DNA from: Lysobacterales bacterium
Lineage (GTDB): Bacteria; Pseudomonadota; Gammaproteobacteria; Xanthomonadales; Rhodanobacteraceae
Direction: 5' to 3'
Length of the DNA stretch: 43,227 bases
NCBI GenBank assembly: GCA_015655335.1
Contig: JAATFF010000151.1
Location: 1 to 43,227, forward strand
The notes under the pieces: model-generated
The model's input: the letters and a program-made list of their open reading frames with translations, nothing else
Told to the model about the DNA's origin: nothing
Databases searched by the model: none
Shown here: positions 42,483-43,227 of the stretch, in pieces
How positions within the stretch are numbered: the stretch's first letter is position 1
How the letters are laid out: every line of letters begins with the position of its first letter
Program-made: the position numbers and the translations under genes

Positions 42483-42995
42483 ATGGCTATCTTCGCTTAT
42501 CGTCGCTCGTTGTTTGGCGCCATCGCCGCCGCCGCATTGTTGACGTTTGCCGTTTTTCATCCCCAGGCCATCGATGTGCACGCGCAGGATGCGATGGCCG
42601 ACGAAACGCAGCCGACCGAGGCAGGCGTGATGGCGGTCGACAATCATTGGAGCATCGCCGAATTGACCGGCGATACCGATTATTTGAACCAGATGCTGCT
42701 TCCCGAATATCGCTCGGTGAACACCGACGGCACCGCACATCCCAAGGACGCGATCGTCGCCGGTGCTGCGAAGCGCAAGGGCACCGATCCGGCGAAGGCC
42801 AAGCTCCAATTCGCCACCTATCAAAAGGAACATCCGTACGGCAGCGCCGTGGTGATTCAAGGCAACACGGCAGTGGTGTCGTTTTACGATCCGACCCTCG
42901 GCCCGCAAAAAGGAATCAAGTCGTCCGATATTTTCGTCTACGTCGACGGACATTGGCACGCGATGTATTCGCAGCACACCGGACTGCGTGGATGA
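42483..42995 (+). CDS. NTF2-like (SnoaL/DUF4440) secreted protein
   Basis: A 170-residue protein with a signal peptide (1-35, ending VHAQ) and one NTF2-like alpha+beta barrel: VDNHWSIAELTGDTDYLNQML, then LLPEYRSVNTDGTAHPKDAI and VSFYDPTLGP followed by DIFVYVDGHWHAMYSQHT. Such domains bind small ligands or act as isomerases; the function here is unknown. AGGA precedes ATG 42483. It is divergent from the kinase gene. Confidence 0.85.
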   Translation: MAIFAYRRSLFGAIAAAALLTFAVFHPQAIDVHAQDAMADETQPTEAGVMAVDNHWSIAELTGDTDYLNQMLLPEYRSVNTDGTAHPKDAIVAGAAKRKGTDPAKAKLQFATYQKEHPYGSAVVIQGNTAVVSFYDPTLGPQKGIKSSDIFVYVDGHWHAMYSQHTGLRG

Positions 42996-43138
42996 TCGGT
43001 CAATTCGACTGACCGAGCGCCGCCGCGGCGTTCCTCGGCGGCCTGCCGGAGCGGAGCACGGCACGGGATTGAAGTTTTCGCCTCCTCGGCCGATACCCTC
43101 CGTGGGCCTTGCTGTACAAGGGCTCGCGGTGAATTCAG

Positions 43139-43160
43139 GGCCGTCATCACCAGGACGGCC
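43139..43160. terminator. Hairpin between the NTF2-like gene and the last gene
   Basis: GGCCGTC / GACGGCC, seven bp with an eight-base loop, without a T tract. It is a weak candidate. Confidence 0.3.
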
Positions 43161-43177
43161 GTTGCCCGGAGACCTGC

Positions 43178-43227
43178 ATGATCAGCACTCGGCCAAATCT
43201 CGTCTATCTCAAAACTGCCTGGGCGGC
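43178..43227 (+). CDS. 5' end of an unidentified gene, cut by the window edge
   Basis: ATG 43178 follows GGAG (43168-43171) and opens a frame without a stop to the window end, reading MISTRPNLVYLKTAWA. Sixteen residues are too few to identify a product. Confidence 0.35.
   Translation, partial: MISTRPNLVYLKTAWA

Noticed and set aside
1..43227. CRISPR array, toxin-antitoxin pair, restriction system, rRNA operon or complete insertion sequence
   Set aside because: No spaced direct repeats, no transposase and no rRNA sequence were seen. The only repeats are those listed.

Overview
The window is about 60% GC with tightly packed genes, and its gene content points to the Xanthomonadales (Lysobacterales), most likely the Rhodanobacteraceae (Dyella, Rhodanobacter or Luteibacter type). 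The pointers are a TrpRS with a long C-terminal extension, a PepSY-PhoP-PhoQ cluster, birA-coaX-SPOR, a GH89 glucosaminidase and a KirBac channel. The placement is inference from protein style; no database was searched.

Layout. 1-2065: end of a branched-chain 2-oxoacid dehydrogenase locus (E1 beta, broken by an in-frame TAA, then E2). 2109-7972: a LysR regulator running convergently into a four-gene minus-strand operon of formaldehyde-activating-enzyme homologue, aldo/keto reductase, succinate-semialdehyde-type dehydrogenase and MFS transporter. 7973-10835: a Cpx-like envelope-stress module (cpxA-like, cpxR-like, divergent spy/cpxP-like gene) with a textbook CpxR box between the divergent genes. 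10872-13891: Pit phosphate transporter, a histidine-rich small protein and a BON-domain protein. 13912-19558: trpS, arginase, tRNA-Thr, SPOR protein, coaX, birA and a serine-rich secreted protein. 19620-22016: PepSY-PhoP-PhoQ. 22105-25131: dusA and the remnant of an element integrated in its 5' end. 25137-30782: TMEM175-like channel, ferredoxin-NADP reductase, RIO-like kinase, DUF456, hemolysin III, a secreted protein, a candidate small RNA or attenuator, tonB and a small membrane protein. 30988-37861: cysteine dioxygenase, FAD oxidoreductase and cardiolipin synthase in a row, then small accessory genes (nicotinamidase, CPXCG protein, HAD hydrolase, KirBac channel, YCII protein). 38030-43227: secreted GH89 enzyme, a LytTR two-component pair whose kinase is broken by an in-frame TAA, an NTF2-like secreted protein and the first codons of a further gene.

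The strongest unusual signal is at dusA. A 30-bp sequence from the dusA start region (23031-23060) recurs with 26 of 30 matches at 25062-25091. Behind that second copy sits the original dusA N-terminus, still readable from ATG 25131 but stranded 2 kb away, while dusA now starts with different codons supplied by the element. The element has shrunk to the N-terminal half of a tyrosine integrase plus a CPBP-family membrane protease. Other points worth attention are two independent in-frame TAA codons in otherwise intact genes, the CpxR box, the three-hairpin transcript upstream of tonB, and the Fae homologue in an aldehyde operon.
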